A stretch of DNA of 37,668 nt from Planctomycetota bacterium (GTDB lineage: Bacteria; Planctomycetota; Phycisphaerae; UBA1845), in the NCBI GenBank assembly GCA_024276605.1, contig JAJRWX010000058.1, positions 1 through 37,668 of the forward strand, written 5' to 3'. The notes beneath the pieces are model-generated. The model ran no database searches, was not told the origin of the DNA, and was given only the letters and a program-made list of their open reading frames with translations. Both the position numbers and the translations under genes were made by a program. Below, piece by piece: positions 27,159 to 34,619 of this stretch (position 1 is its first letter; the number at the start of each line of letters is the position of its first letter).

Positions 27159-28184
27159 ATGGGCGTAAAAGTCGGGATTAATGGGTTTGGGCGCATCGGG
27201 CGACTGGTGTTTCGGGCGATGGCTGCTCGCAGTAGCGAATTTGATATTGTGGCCATTAACGATCTGAGTAACCCGGCGACGCTACGTCAGTTGCTCAAAT
27301 ATGATTCGGTTCACGGTCGATTCGCAGGGACGGTCGAGGCGACGGATACGTCGTTGATCGTTAATGGGAAGGAAGTTCACATTTTGTCTGAGCGTTCGCC
27401 GGGGAAACTTCCCTGGCGAGAGATGGGAGTGGATGTTGCCTTGGAATCGACCGGCATTTTTGTGACGAGGGAAGGTGAACGAGGCGGATACGGTGACCAC
27501 CTCAAAGCTGGGGCGCGCAAGGTGATTCTTAGCGCTCCTGCAAAGGACGAACCGGATTTGACGGTCGTACTCGGCGTCAATGACGATCAACTGAACGCTT
27601 CGCAAATGACGATTTCCAATGCCAGTTGCACGACGAATTGTCTAGCTCCGTTGGTGATGGTGCTTCATGAATCGTTTGGGGTGGTGGATGGACTCATGAC
27701 GACCGTTCATGCGTATACAAATGATCAAAGAATTGCGGATATGGTGCATGGTGATCCGCGACGTGCGCGAGCCGCGGCGGTGAACATTATTCCCACGAGC
27801 ACCGGTGCTGCGCGAGCCGTGGGTAAGGTATTACCGGAACTCAATGGCAAGCTGAACGGATTTGCCTTGCGCGTGCCGGTGCCGGATGGTTCCATCGTGG
27901 ACTTAGTGGCCCGGTTGAAAAAGAAAGTGACAGCGGCGGATATCAACGCGGCGCTTAAAAACGCTGCGGAGGGTAAACTCAAGGGGATCATGGAATATAG
28001 CGAAGATCCTTTGGTGAGCAGTGATATCGTCGGTAATCCTCATAGTTCGATTATCGATGCGAAAAGCACGATGACCATGCCGGGTGATAGTGGTGAGATG
28101 GTGAAAGTGGTTTCTTGGTATGACAATGAGTGGGGCTATGCCAGTCGAACAGCAGATTTGATTGCCAAGGTGGCGGCACTGTAA
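27159..28184 (+). CDS. gap: Glyceraldehyde-3-phosphate dehydrogenase, type I
   Basis: Converts glyceraldehyde 3-phosphate, phosphate and NAD(P)+ to 1,3-bisphosphoglycerate in glycolysis and gluconeogenesis. The Rossmann start [16 protein letters not shown], the active-site stretch [12 protein letters not shown] with the catalytic Cys, the HAYTNDQ His motif and the end [11 protein letters not shown] are all intact. At 341 residues the length is normal. It is followed by pgk, 136 bases away, the usual pairing. ATG 27159 begins directly at the conserved sequence, so the start is secure. Confidence 0.97.
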   Translation: MGVKVGINGFGRIGRLVFRAMAARSSEFDIVAINDLSNPATLRQLLKYDSVHGRFAGTVEATDTSLIVNGKEVHILSERSPGKLPWREMGVDVALESTGIFVTREGERGGYGDHLKAGARKVILSAPAKDEPDLTVVLGVNDDQLNASQMTISNASCTTNCLAPLVMVLHESFGVVDGLMTTVHAYTNDQRIADMVHGDPRRARAAAVNIIPTSTGAARAVGKVLPELNGKLNGFALRVPVPDGSIVDLVARLKKKVTAADINAALKNAAEGKLKGIMEYSEDPLVSSDIVGNPHSSIIDAKSTMTMPGDSGEMVKVVSWYDNEWGYASRTADLIAKVAAL

Positions 28185-28320
28185 TGACTGTCGTCGCTTG
28201 AGATTTGGTCAGTTTTTTTAGAATCAGTATGTGGCGTGTCTGTGCCCTTGTTTGTTGATGGGTTACGTATGCTTTAGGGTGCGTTGAGAATTTGTCCCTG
28301 GTGCTTGGTTGGGTTTAATC

Positions 28321-29589
28321 ATGACTGAAATACAAACAGAACATCGTTCTGCCGCGTCGATGAAGAAGACCATTGATGATATCCGTGTTCACGGACAACG
28401 CGTTTTGGTCCGGCTTGATTTTAACGTGCCGCTCGATGAGCAGCAGCACATCACCGATGATCGTCGCATCAAAGCTGCGATTCCCACGATTCAACATTTG
28501 CGCGATGGTGGCGGTCGTCTTATTTTGATGAGTCATCTTGGCCGGCCCACCGGTGAGCCTGAAGATCAAACCAAATTTTCATTGGCACCGGTGGCGAAGC
28601 GACTGGGCGAGCTGTTGGGTTGTCGCGTGCCGCTGATTGGTAGTTGCTTGGGCGAGGAGGCTGAGTTTGCGGTGTCGACACTCAAGCATGGTGAAGTGTG
28701 TTTGTTGGAAAACCTGCGGTTTCACGCGGAGGAAACTATCAAGGACAAGAAGGCGTTGACCGATGGGGCGCTGCGCCGGGCGAAGGACGGATTTGCCTCG
28801 CAGATTGCTTCACTGGGGGATGTATATGTCTGTGATGCGTTTGGTACCTGTCATCGTGATAATGCCAGTATGTTGACAGTTCCCTCGCTGATGGCTGGTA
28901 AGCCTCGCGTTGTAGGTTATCTGGTTCAACGAGAGATTGAGTTCCTCGGAGGTGTATTGAGTCGTCCGGCACGTCCGTTCGTTTGTATTCTTGGTGGAGC
29001 AAAAGTTTCAGATAAACTCGGTGTCATTCATGCGCTGTTGGAAAAGTGCGATACGATTTTAATCGGTGGTGCGATGGCCTACACGTTCCTTGCAGCCGAA
29101 GGGATGGACGTAGGCAACAGTCTTGTGGAAAAGGAGTTGTTCGATACTGCGCTAAACCTTCGTAAAGAAGCGGGCGATCGACTGCAATTGCCTATTGATT
29201 CCGTGGCCGCCCAGGCTATAGAAGCTAATTCAAGCACACGGGTATGTGAAACAGACATTCCAAATGGTTGGATGGGATTGGACATTGGCCCGAACTCGAT
29301 CGAGAAGTTTGGGCGTGTTCTGCAATCAGCTAAGACCATCGTATGGAACGGTCCGATGGGCGTGTTTGAAGTCTCACCGTTTGATGCCGGTACGCTCGGC
29401 ATAGCCCGGTGTGTGGCCGAAGCGACGGATGGTGGGGCTACATCGATTATTGGTGGAGGTGATAGCGCTGCAGCGATTGATCAAGCCGGTGTCGCCGATC
29501 GCATGACGCATATTTCCACCGGCGGCGGAGCGTCGCTGGAATTTCTTGAGGGTAAGCGCTTTGCCGCGATAGAGATACTTGATGATTGA
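28321..29589 (+). CDS. pgk: Phosphoglycerate kinase
   Basis: Makes ATP and 3-phosphoglycerate from 1,3-bisphosphoglycerate. KKTIDDIRVHGQRVLVRLDF opens the family-typical N-terminal domain; HLGRP, ENLRFH, the hinge region with LGGAKVSDK, and GGGDSAAA with the later STGGGASLE nucleotide loop are all present. The family part starts at residue 14 or so of the version beginning at 28321, so the true start may be 28321 or the internal ATG at 28360; a longer ORF starts at 28309. None has a strong ribosome site. Follows gap and precedes the ATPase gene by 41 bases. Confidence 0.95.
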   Translation: MTEIQTEHRSAASMKKTIDDIRVHGQRVLVRLDFNVPLDEQQHITDDRRIKAAIPTIQHLRDGGGRLILMSHLGRPTGEPEDQTKFSLAPVAKRLGELLGCRVPLIGSCLGEEAEFAVSTLKHGEVCLLENLRFHAEETIKDKKALTDGALRRAKDGFASQIASLGDVYVCDAFGTCHRDNASMLTVPSLMAGKPRVVGYLVQREIEFLGGVLSRPARPFVCILGGAKVSDKLGVIHALLEKCDTILIGGAMAYTFLAAEGMDVGNSLVEKELFDTALNLRKEAGDRLQLPIDSVAAQAIEANSSTRVCETDIPNGWMGLDIGPNSIEKFGRVLQSAKTIVWNGPMGVFEVSPFDAGTLGIARCVAEATDGGATSIIGGGDSAAAIDQAGVADRMTHISTGGGASLEFLEGKRFAAIEILDD

Positions 29590-29630
29590 CTTAGTCTACA
29601 TACGACTATTCCGGTTAGGATGGGTTACTC

Positions 29631-30839
29631 ATGTTGGAAAAGATTAGTCTACATAACTTTAGAACATATTTGAATGCCGAAGTAGACTTTACGTCCCGCC
29701 ATCTGATTATAGGTAGGAACAATAGCGGGAAAACAAATTTGTATGCTGCGCTTCGTTTTTTGTGCACTTCTGCTCATGGCGATTTTTCGCATGCTTGCGT
29801 TGCAGTGCCGGGGGGGATTTCAGAATTAAGAAACTGGACCCTTGATAGTCCAATCGTGGAATTGTCCTTGTCTTGCAAATTGCCATTTCAGGGTCGGATT
29901 CTTTCTTATCAATACGATCTTCATCTTGTAGTGGATGTAGGAGCGATGGCTACGGAGTCTTTTGGGCAAGACCTAACTGTTACCGTTAAGGAAGAACGCT
30001 TAGTTGTTGAAAGTGCGAAAATTGGTGACACCGTACTTCTATTCAACGATGGAAAGCAGTCGACCATGTTGCGCGAGAAGGCTCAGCTTCGTGCAAATGG
30101 AGATGTGGATACTGCGCAATCTCCGCGTGATAGCTCTATGCTCTCAAAATTGTATGAGCTTGAGACAAATCGTCGGGCCATACTATTTAAGAACTTCCTT
30201 TCAAAGTGGTTTTTCTTTTCGTTTAATCCGGAACAGTTGCGATTTGGATGGCGCGGTTCAAATACAAGTGATTCATTTTTAAGTGTGAACGGTCATAACC
30301 TTGCATTCATGCTATACAACATTAAAAATGTAGATGAGCGACGCTACCGAAGAATTATCAATCATGTTCGATTACTGGAACCGGACCTGGAAGCCATCAA
30401 TTTTATTCCTTCTACAGGTCAGGTACCCATCCCCTTCATTGAACTAAAGCACAGGCGACAGGCTACGTGGGATGGGCTTTCTGATGGTACACTGCGTTGC
30501 CTTGCCATGGCTTATTTGGCTGAAATCGTGCGTGCAAACAAGGGTGAGGATACTATTCCCTCACTTATTTTCATAGAAGAACCGGAGAATGGTTTGTTTC
30601 CTGGTCAGCTTCGAACCATATTCGATCAATTGTTTGAAGATGATTCATCGAGTGGACAATTTATCTTTACGTCTCATTCTCCTTATTTCATCAACTTTTT
30701 CGACTCACGTCGAAATTCGGTTTCTATTTTAAGAAAAGCTGAAGGGCGTACGACAATTGCCATTCCTCAACCGCCAGATGATTCTGATCCTGATCGTCCT
30801 TTGCTGGCCGAAGAATTTTCGATGGAGTTAGACGATTGA
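29631..30839 (+). CDS. AAA/RecF-like ATPase (OLD/AbiLi-like), predicted defence component
   Basis: A 402-residue ABC-class ATPase of the RecF/OLD kind. Walker A is GRNNSGKT (28-35) after the HNFRTYLNAEVDF start, the signature region is LSDGTLRCLAMAYL, Walker B is LIFIEEPENGL (Glu316-Glu317), and the switch histidine is H349 in TSHSPYF. There is no long coiled coil between Walker A and Walker B, so it is not an SMC or Rad50. Its next gene starts at a TTG that overlaps its stop (TTGA), the close coupling seen in two-gene ATPase/nuclease defence modules. Base composition looks lower in G+C than the neighbours: 21 of 60 in 30301-30360 against 34 of 60 in pgk at 29461-29520. It lies between pgk and rpe, suggesting insertion into a housekeeping operon. 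Confidence 0.75.
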   Translation: MLEKISLHNFRTYLNAEVDFTSRHLIIGRNNSGKTNLYAALRFLCTSAHGDFSHACVAVPGGISELRNWTLDSPIVELSLSCKLPFQGRILSYQYDLHLVVDVGAMATESFGQDLTVTVKEERLVVESAKIGDTVLLFNDGKQSTMLREKAQLRANGDVDTAQSPRDSSMLSKLYELETNRRAILFKNFLSKWFFFSFNPEQLRFGWRGSNTSDSFLSVNGHNLAFMLYNIKNVDERRYRRIINHVRLLEPDLEAINFIPSTGQVPIPFIELKHRRQATWDGLSDGTLRCLAMAYLAEIVRANKGEDTIPSLIFIEEPENGLFPGQLRTIFDQLFEDDSSSGQFIFTSHSPYFINFFDSRRNSVSILRKAEGRTTIAIPQPPDDSDPDRPLLAEEFSMELDD

Positions 30840-31444
30840 TCCGAAAAATTGGCCTCATTTATCAAGATAGGCATAGTGCAGGATTTCTGCGCGGTCTTTG
30901 CGATCGACTCGAATGCAAAGCTACGTTGGTCGTTCCGCCTGCTGCCATCGGAAAAACTCAAGTAATGCCGAGGCGCCAAATTAGACTTGCGTGGAAATAT
31001 TTTCAACACAAGGGCGTCGATTTAGTAGTGCGATTTACTGATGCAGATGGTTCCCGTTGGGAAGACATACAACGTGATGAGATAAGCCGCGTCCCTGATG
31101 ATGCGCAATCAATCTGGATTTGTGGTGTCGCAGTGAACAATGTTGAAGAGTGGTTATGTCTGGACGTGAATAATCTCGCCAACCTACTAGGAATCGAAGC
31201 TTCGGCGATCCCCAGCGGCGATGCCCAAACCGGCACAGTTAAGCGGTTAATATTTCAGAACAGTTCCATCGATGAATCTAGCGATGATGTCGTTGCAAGA
31301 ATTGTACGAAAAACTCCCGCAAGAGTATTTCGTCGCTGGCTTCAGCAACCTTCACTATTGAGCTTTTATAAGGATTGTCGAGCGGCTGCGATGAGGGCTG
31401 AGTGTCAAACTCCGAACGATCTCGATTCTAGCAACAATGAATAA
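30836..31444 (+). CDS. TOPRIM-like (DUF4276/RloB-like) partner of the ATPase
   Basis: A 202-residue protein, probably the effector of the pair. FTDADGSRW (Asp69, Asp71) and the following NNVEEWLCLD (Glu104-Glu105-Trp106) fit the acidic pattern of TOPRIM-like DUF4276/RloB proteins, in which an Asp pair is followed by an E.W..D stretch. These motifs would bind Mg2+ for nuclease activity. The assignment is by pattern and gene order, not a close match, and I am only moderately sure. The start is TTG at 30836, overlapping the ATPase stop by four bases. Its own stop (31442-31444) overlaps the rpe start at 31437, so the pair is translationally linked on both sides. Confidence 0.6.
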   Translation: MIRKIGLIYQDRHSAGFLRGLCDRLECKATLVVPPAAIGKTQVMPRRQIRLAWKYFQHKGVDLVVRFTDADGSRWEDIQRDEISRVPDDAQSIWICGVAVNNVEEWLCLDVNNLANLLGIEASAIPSGDAQTGTVKRLIFQNSSIDESSDDVVARIVRKTPARVFRRWLQQPSLLSFYKDCRAAAMRAECQTPNDLDSSNNE

Positions 31445-32126
31445 TTTTCCAAAATCACCTGGTATTCGTATGGCACCGTCCTTGCTCGCTGCCGATTTCA
31501 CTCGCTTGGGTGAGCAGGTTGCGATGATCGAAAAGGGCGGGGCGGAAGTACTGCATCTTGATGTGATGGATGGGCATTTTGTGCCGAATCTTAGTTACGG
31601 TGTTCCGATTATTGAATCGATTCGTGAGCAGTCCAACATGTTTTTCGATACGCATTTGATGATTGAGGAGCCTCAGCGGTATGCAGAGTCGTTCGTGAAA
31701 GCGGGAAGTGATCTTATTACGTTTCATATTGAAGTTGTGAATAACCCGCTGGCTGTGGTGGAGCATATTCGAGAGCTTGGTGTTTCGGTGGGCGTGTCAC
31801 TTAATCCCACGACGCCGGTCTCAGCTATTGCCTCTATTATCGATGTTGTCGATCTCGTGCTGATTATGAGCATTTGGCCGGGTTTCGGTGGCCAAAAATT
31901 TATGCCTGAAGTGCTGCCAAAGGTGGCGGAGTTGAAAAAGCTTCTAGGCTCTCATCAGCGTCTGGAAATTGACGGTGGAATCGGGCCTGAGAGCATTGGA
32001 TTGGCCGTGGAGGCGGGTGTGGATACCCTGGTGGCGGGTACGGCGATTTTCCGCCAGCCTGATCCAGTGGCTGCTATGCGGCATCTACATCGTCTTGCGG
32101 TTGATGCGCCGGGCGGAGATAATTAG
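31437..32126 (+). CDS. rpe: Ribulose-phosphate 3-epimerase
   Basis: Interconverts ribulose 5-phosphate and xylulose 5-phosphate in the pentose phosphate pathway. The TIM-barrel start APSLLAADFTRLGEQVAMIE, the metal site LHLDVMDGHFVPNLSYG (His, Asp, His), the DLVLIMSIWPGFGGQKFMP loop and the IDGGIG phosphate loop are all present. ATG 31437 overlaps the upstream stop by eight bases. The family-typical start corresponds to residue 12 (ATG 31470), which may be the ancestral start; neither has a clear ribosome site. Confidence 0.95.
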   Translation: MNNFPKSPGIRMAPSLLAADFTRLGEQVAMIEKGGAEVLHLDVMDGHFVPNLSYGVPIIESIREQSNMFFDTHLMIEEPQRYAESFVKAGSDLITFHIEVVNNPLAVVEHIRELGVSVGVSLNPTTPVSAIASIIDVVDLVLIMSIWPGFGGQKFMPEVLPKVAELKKLLGSHQRLEIDGGIGPESIGLAVEAGVDTLVAGTAIFRQPDPVAAMRHLHRLAVDAPGGDN

Positions 32127-32190
32127 ACCACTGGGGGGGGAGTCGTGTGTTGGGCTGGTATGGCGAAATGAGTGGTTGGGGTGAGCGTAT

Positions 32191-32784
32191 ATGGCGTCGT
32201 TTATATTAATTCCTTGGCCGGAAACAACTTGGAGCTTGGCTGGTCGTATGATCGGTCGAAGTCCTGTATCGATGACGGACCGTGGTCACGAGCAAGTGTT
32301 AGCATGGGCTGGTGCGATGGAGAAAGATCCGCCGGTAGTGGTTTACTCCAGCGACGAGGTTGCTTCGGTTCAGGTGGTTAAGGTTCTGGAAAAGCACGTT
32401 CACATGAAGCGTAAAGAGCTGCAGGCGTTGGCTGAGGTCGATGTTGGTCTGTGGGATGGTTTGACGACGGTCGAGTTGAAGCGTCGTTATCCAAAAATTT
32501 ACAAGCGGTGGTGCGATGATCCGTTTTCGGTGTGCCCGCCGGAAGGTGAGGAGTTTACGTTAGCTTCGGATCGTATTCGCGAGGCGATCGTTGGCTTGGT
32601 GGGTGATCGTCGCGATCGCACGCTGGCTGTCGTGCTTGGGCCATTTGCTTTTGTGCTGGCTCGATCGGTTGTAGAGCGTAGCCCGCTTATCGATTTGCAG
32701 GATCAATCCAAGGCAGAACCATTACGCTACCCATGGCTTAATGAGAAGGTGGAGGCATCTGCATCTGCAGCGGCGAGGCGGTAG
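32191..32784 (+). CDS. Histidine-phosphatase-fold protein without catalytic residues (pseudoenzyme)
   Basis: A 197-residue protein of phosphoglycerate-mutase-like fold. ETTWSLAGRMIGR, MTDRGHEQV and LAEVDVGLWDGLT line up with the family (ETxWN..GR.QGR, LT.RG..QA, L.E.d.G.WEGL). The catalytic LIRHGET reads L-I-P8-W9-P10-E-T; the second catalytic histidine region (VSHG) reads VLGP (148-151); and the arginine in SS.L.RA reads SSDEVAS. Only the acidic residue near 82 remains. It is therefore most likely inactive as a phosphatase or mutase and may be a binding or regulatory protein. GGGGTGAG is five bases before ATG 32191. It lies 64 bases after rpe and upstream of accD. No frameshift is seen. Confidence 0.7.
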   Translation: MASFILIPWPETTWSLAGRMIGRSPVSMTDRGHEQVLAWAGAMEKDPPVVVYSSDEVASVQVVKVLEKHVHMKRKELQALAEVDVGLWDGLTTVELKRRYPKIYKRWCDDPFSVCPPEGEEFTLASDRIREAIVGLVGDRRDRTLAVVLGPFAFVLARSVVERSPLIDLQDQSKAEPLRYPWLNEKVEASASAAARR

Positions 32785-32800
32785 TGGCTGAGGGTGAATG

Positions 32801-32829
32801 ATAAGATTCTAGAGCATTCTCAATCTTAT
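32801..32829. other. Stem-loop upstream of accD
   Basis: ATAAGATT (32801-32808) and AATCTTAT (32822-32829) make an 8-bp stem with a 13-base loop containing a possible GAG/CTC inner stem. No T-run follows. It may end the upstream transcript weakly or be an operator. Confidence 0.35.
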
Positions 32830-32836
32830 TGTAGCG

Positions 32837-32848
32837 TTGACATGTCAA
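32837..32848. promoter_or_regulatory. Perfect 12-bp palindrome, possible operator at the accD promoter
   Basis: TTGACATGTCAA is a perfect palindrome, and its first six bases are also the ideal -35 hexamer. The following -10 is poor (TAGGAA at 16 bases, CATACT at 22). A repressor bound here would cover the -35 box of accD. The regulator is unknown. Confidence 0.4.
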
Positions 32849-32923
32849 TTTGCTCCGGTAGGAACATACTCCCGGGCGCTACAGTAGGGTAGAGCATGTG
32901 CTAGCCTTTTGGAGAGTGGTACA

Positions 32924-33727
32924 TTGCAGGATCGCGTGGAAATACCTGCCGGATTGTGGGCACGCTGCACAAGCTGTGGCCATATTGTGTATGAAAAGGA
33001 AGTGGCTGAGGCGCTCAATGTTTGTCCGGAGTGTGGCCATCATCGGCGTGTTGATGCCCGTACACGTATCGAGCAACTTGTGGATTCAGGCACGTTTGAA
33101 GAATTCGCAGCAGACCTGAAGTCTACGGATCCACTCAAATTTACCGACCGCGTGCCATATAAGGAGCGGCTCGTACGAGAGCAGGAGAAGACGGGCGAGG
33201 TTGACGCGGTCATTATCGGGAAGGCATTTATTCGGGGCCGGGGTATCATTCTAGCCGTGATGAACCCGTTTTTTATCATGGCATCGATGGGGGCGGTTGT
33301 TGGTGAGAAGATCACACGAGCCGTGGAACGCGCTCTGGAAGAAGGGTTGCCATTAATCGTGTTCACTGCCTCCGGTGGTGCTCGAATGCAGGAAGGCATG
33401 ATCTCTCTAGTACAAATGGCTAAGACTTCAGCCGCATTGGCTAGGTTTGACGACGCTGGCGGTTTATATGTCGTTGTGGCCTCCGATCCAACGACTGCCG
33501 GTGTGGCAGCTAGTTTTGCCAGTTTAGGTGATATAATCATGGCAGAGCCGAAAGCCATGATTGGCTTTGCCGGTCCTCGTGTGATAGCCAATACGATCAA
33601 TGCCGAACTACCCGAGGGCTTTCAGACCGCGGAATTTATGCTTGAACATGGTTTCGTCGATCGTATCGTGCATCGTTCGGACTTGCGATCAGAATTAGCG
33701 CGTGTCATTGACTACTGTGGGAAATAG
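32924..33727 (+). CDS. accD: Acetyl-CoA carboxylase carboxyltransferase subunit beta
   Basis: Beta half of the carboxyltransferase that moves CO2 from biotin to acetyl-CoA to give malonyl-CoA for fatty acid synthesis. A four-cysteine zinc ribbon (CTSCGH...CPECGHH) is followed by the crotonase-fold core with FTASGGARMQEG, DPTTAGVAAS and IGFAGPRVI. There is no ATG before the conserved part. TTG 32924 is chosen because GGAG is nine bases upstream; TTG 32909 and GTG 32936 are alternatives. The product is about 267 residues, slightly short of the usual 280-300. The accA partner is not in the window. Confidence 0.93.
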   Translation: MQDRVEIPAGLWARCTSCGHIVYEKEVAEALNVCPECGHHRRVDARTRIEQLVDSGTFEEFAADLKSTDPLKFTDRVPYKERLVREQEKTGEVDAVIIGKAFIRGRGIILAVMNPFFIMASMGAVVGEKITRAVERALEEGLPLIVFTASGGARMQEGMISLVQMAKTSAALARFDDAGGLYVVVASDPTTAGVAASFASLGDIIMAEPKAMIGFAGPRVIANTINAELPEGFQTAEFMLEHGFVDRIVHRSDLRSELARVIDYCGK

Positions 33728-33895
33728 CTAATCCACCACTCTGTTGTCGTTTCTTTTTGGCTATGACGAACCTGCACATGGTCGTGCTGTTGTTTCGCAA
33801 AAGATTTTCTTTGCAATTAGCCGACAGATATAGTACAAGATCACAGTCACGAGGCTGTCTAAGATTTGTTCCACGCTTGGCCTTTTCACGGAAGA

Positions 33896-34450
33896 ATGAT
33901 GAACCAGCGGGCACGGATGGTAAAGACCCTTCTATGCTTGGCCCTGTCCATGACCGGGGCTGCGGCGCTGCTGGGTTGGCTGGACCCTTCGACTACTCCA
34001 TCACCGGATGCATTGCCATTTGCGACCATTGAGTCGGTAGCCCGGGAGGCAGTGGCCAATGCGATCAATCTTGAGCCTGATCGATGGCGGGATGTTAGGG
34101 TGGCTTCGAGTCCAGCGGGTGGACAGCTTGGTAATCTACTTGCAGCCAGAGCCGATTGGGAGAGTAGTCACTTCTTCGTGCGCTTCGATGGTCATATTAC
34201 GTGCGGGTCGCTCTGGCGCAATCAGCGTGACCGCTTGGAATCGCCTGGAACGATCGTGGTGGAAGTCGCCCAAGAAGAACCGGGTGTAGCTATGTCCCAG
34301 GCTCAGTGGGTGGGGGTTCGTTCGTTAGTGCGTTTGCTCACCGAAACGGTGGCCCCAACTGCCGGTGAGTTGCCTGTCACGGCGGATAACTCCTGGCAAG
34401 CAGTTTATCAGCATGTAGAGCTAGAGCCTGACATGTCCTCGTCGTCATAA
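33896..34450 (+). CDS. Short exported protein of unknown function
   Basis: A 184-residue protein with a basic start and an N-terminal hydrophobic stretch (TLLCLALSMTGAAALLGWL), a signal peptide or anchor. The rest is a mixed alpha/beta region with no family I recognise: ATIESVAREAVANAINLE, WESSHFFVRFDGHI and TIVVEVAQEEPG. An upstream in-frame Met (33866) would place ten residues before the natural signal start, so MMNQRAR at 33896 or 33899 is preferred; GGAAGA lies just before it. It lies between accD and the degenerate subtilisin, same strand. Confidence 0.55.
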   Translation: MMNQRARMVKTLLCLALSMTGAAALLGWLDPSTTPSPDALPFATIESVAREAVANAINLEPDRWRDVRVASSPAGGQLGNLLAARADWESSHFFVRFDGHITCGSLWRNQRDRLESPGTIVVEVAQEEPGVAMSQAQWVGVRSLVRLLTETVAPTAGELPVTADNSWQAVYQHVELEPDMSSSS

Positions 34451-34503
34451 CCCAAATCCATTTTTACGCCCACACTTTAGGTTTTTCTCTCTAATTAGTC
34501 CTG

Positions 34504-34509
34504 TATAAT
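34504..34509 (+). promoter_or_regulatory. Consensus -10 box upstream of the subtilisin-like gene
   Basis: TATAAT at 34504-34509 matches the sigma70 -10 exactly. A -35 near 34482-34487 (TTTTTC) is poor. It lies 111 bases before the chosen ATG at 34620. Confidence 0.35.
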
Positions 34510-34619
34510 CAACGTTGGGATTCAAGACACTTTCGCGGTATACTACCTATCCTGTGATGGTGATGGCTTCGCCTATCTCCGTCTCGATCAACGATGTTGC
34601 TCTTGTGGAAGGTGTTGCG

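Noticed and set aside
29631-30839. Calling the ATPase recF
   Set aside because: Not beside dnaA, dnaN or gyrB, lower in G+C than its neighbours, and tightly coupled to a TOPRIM-like partner.
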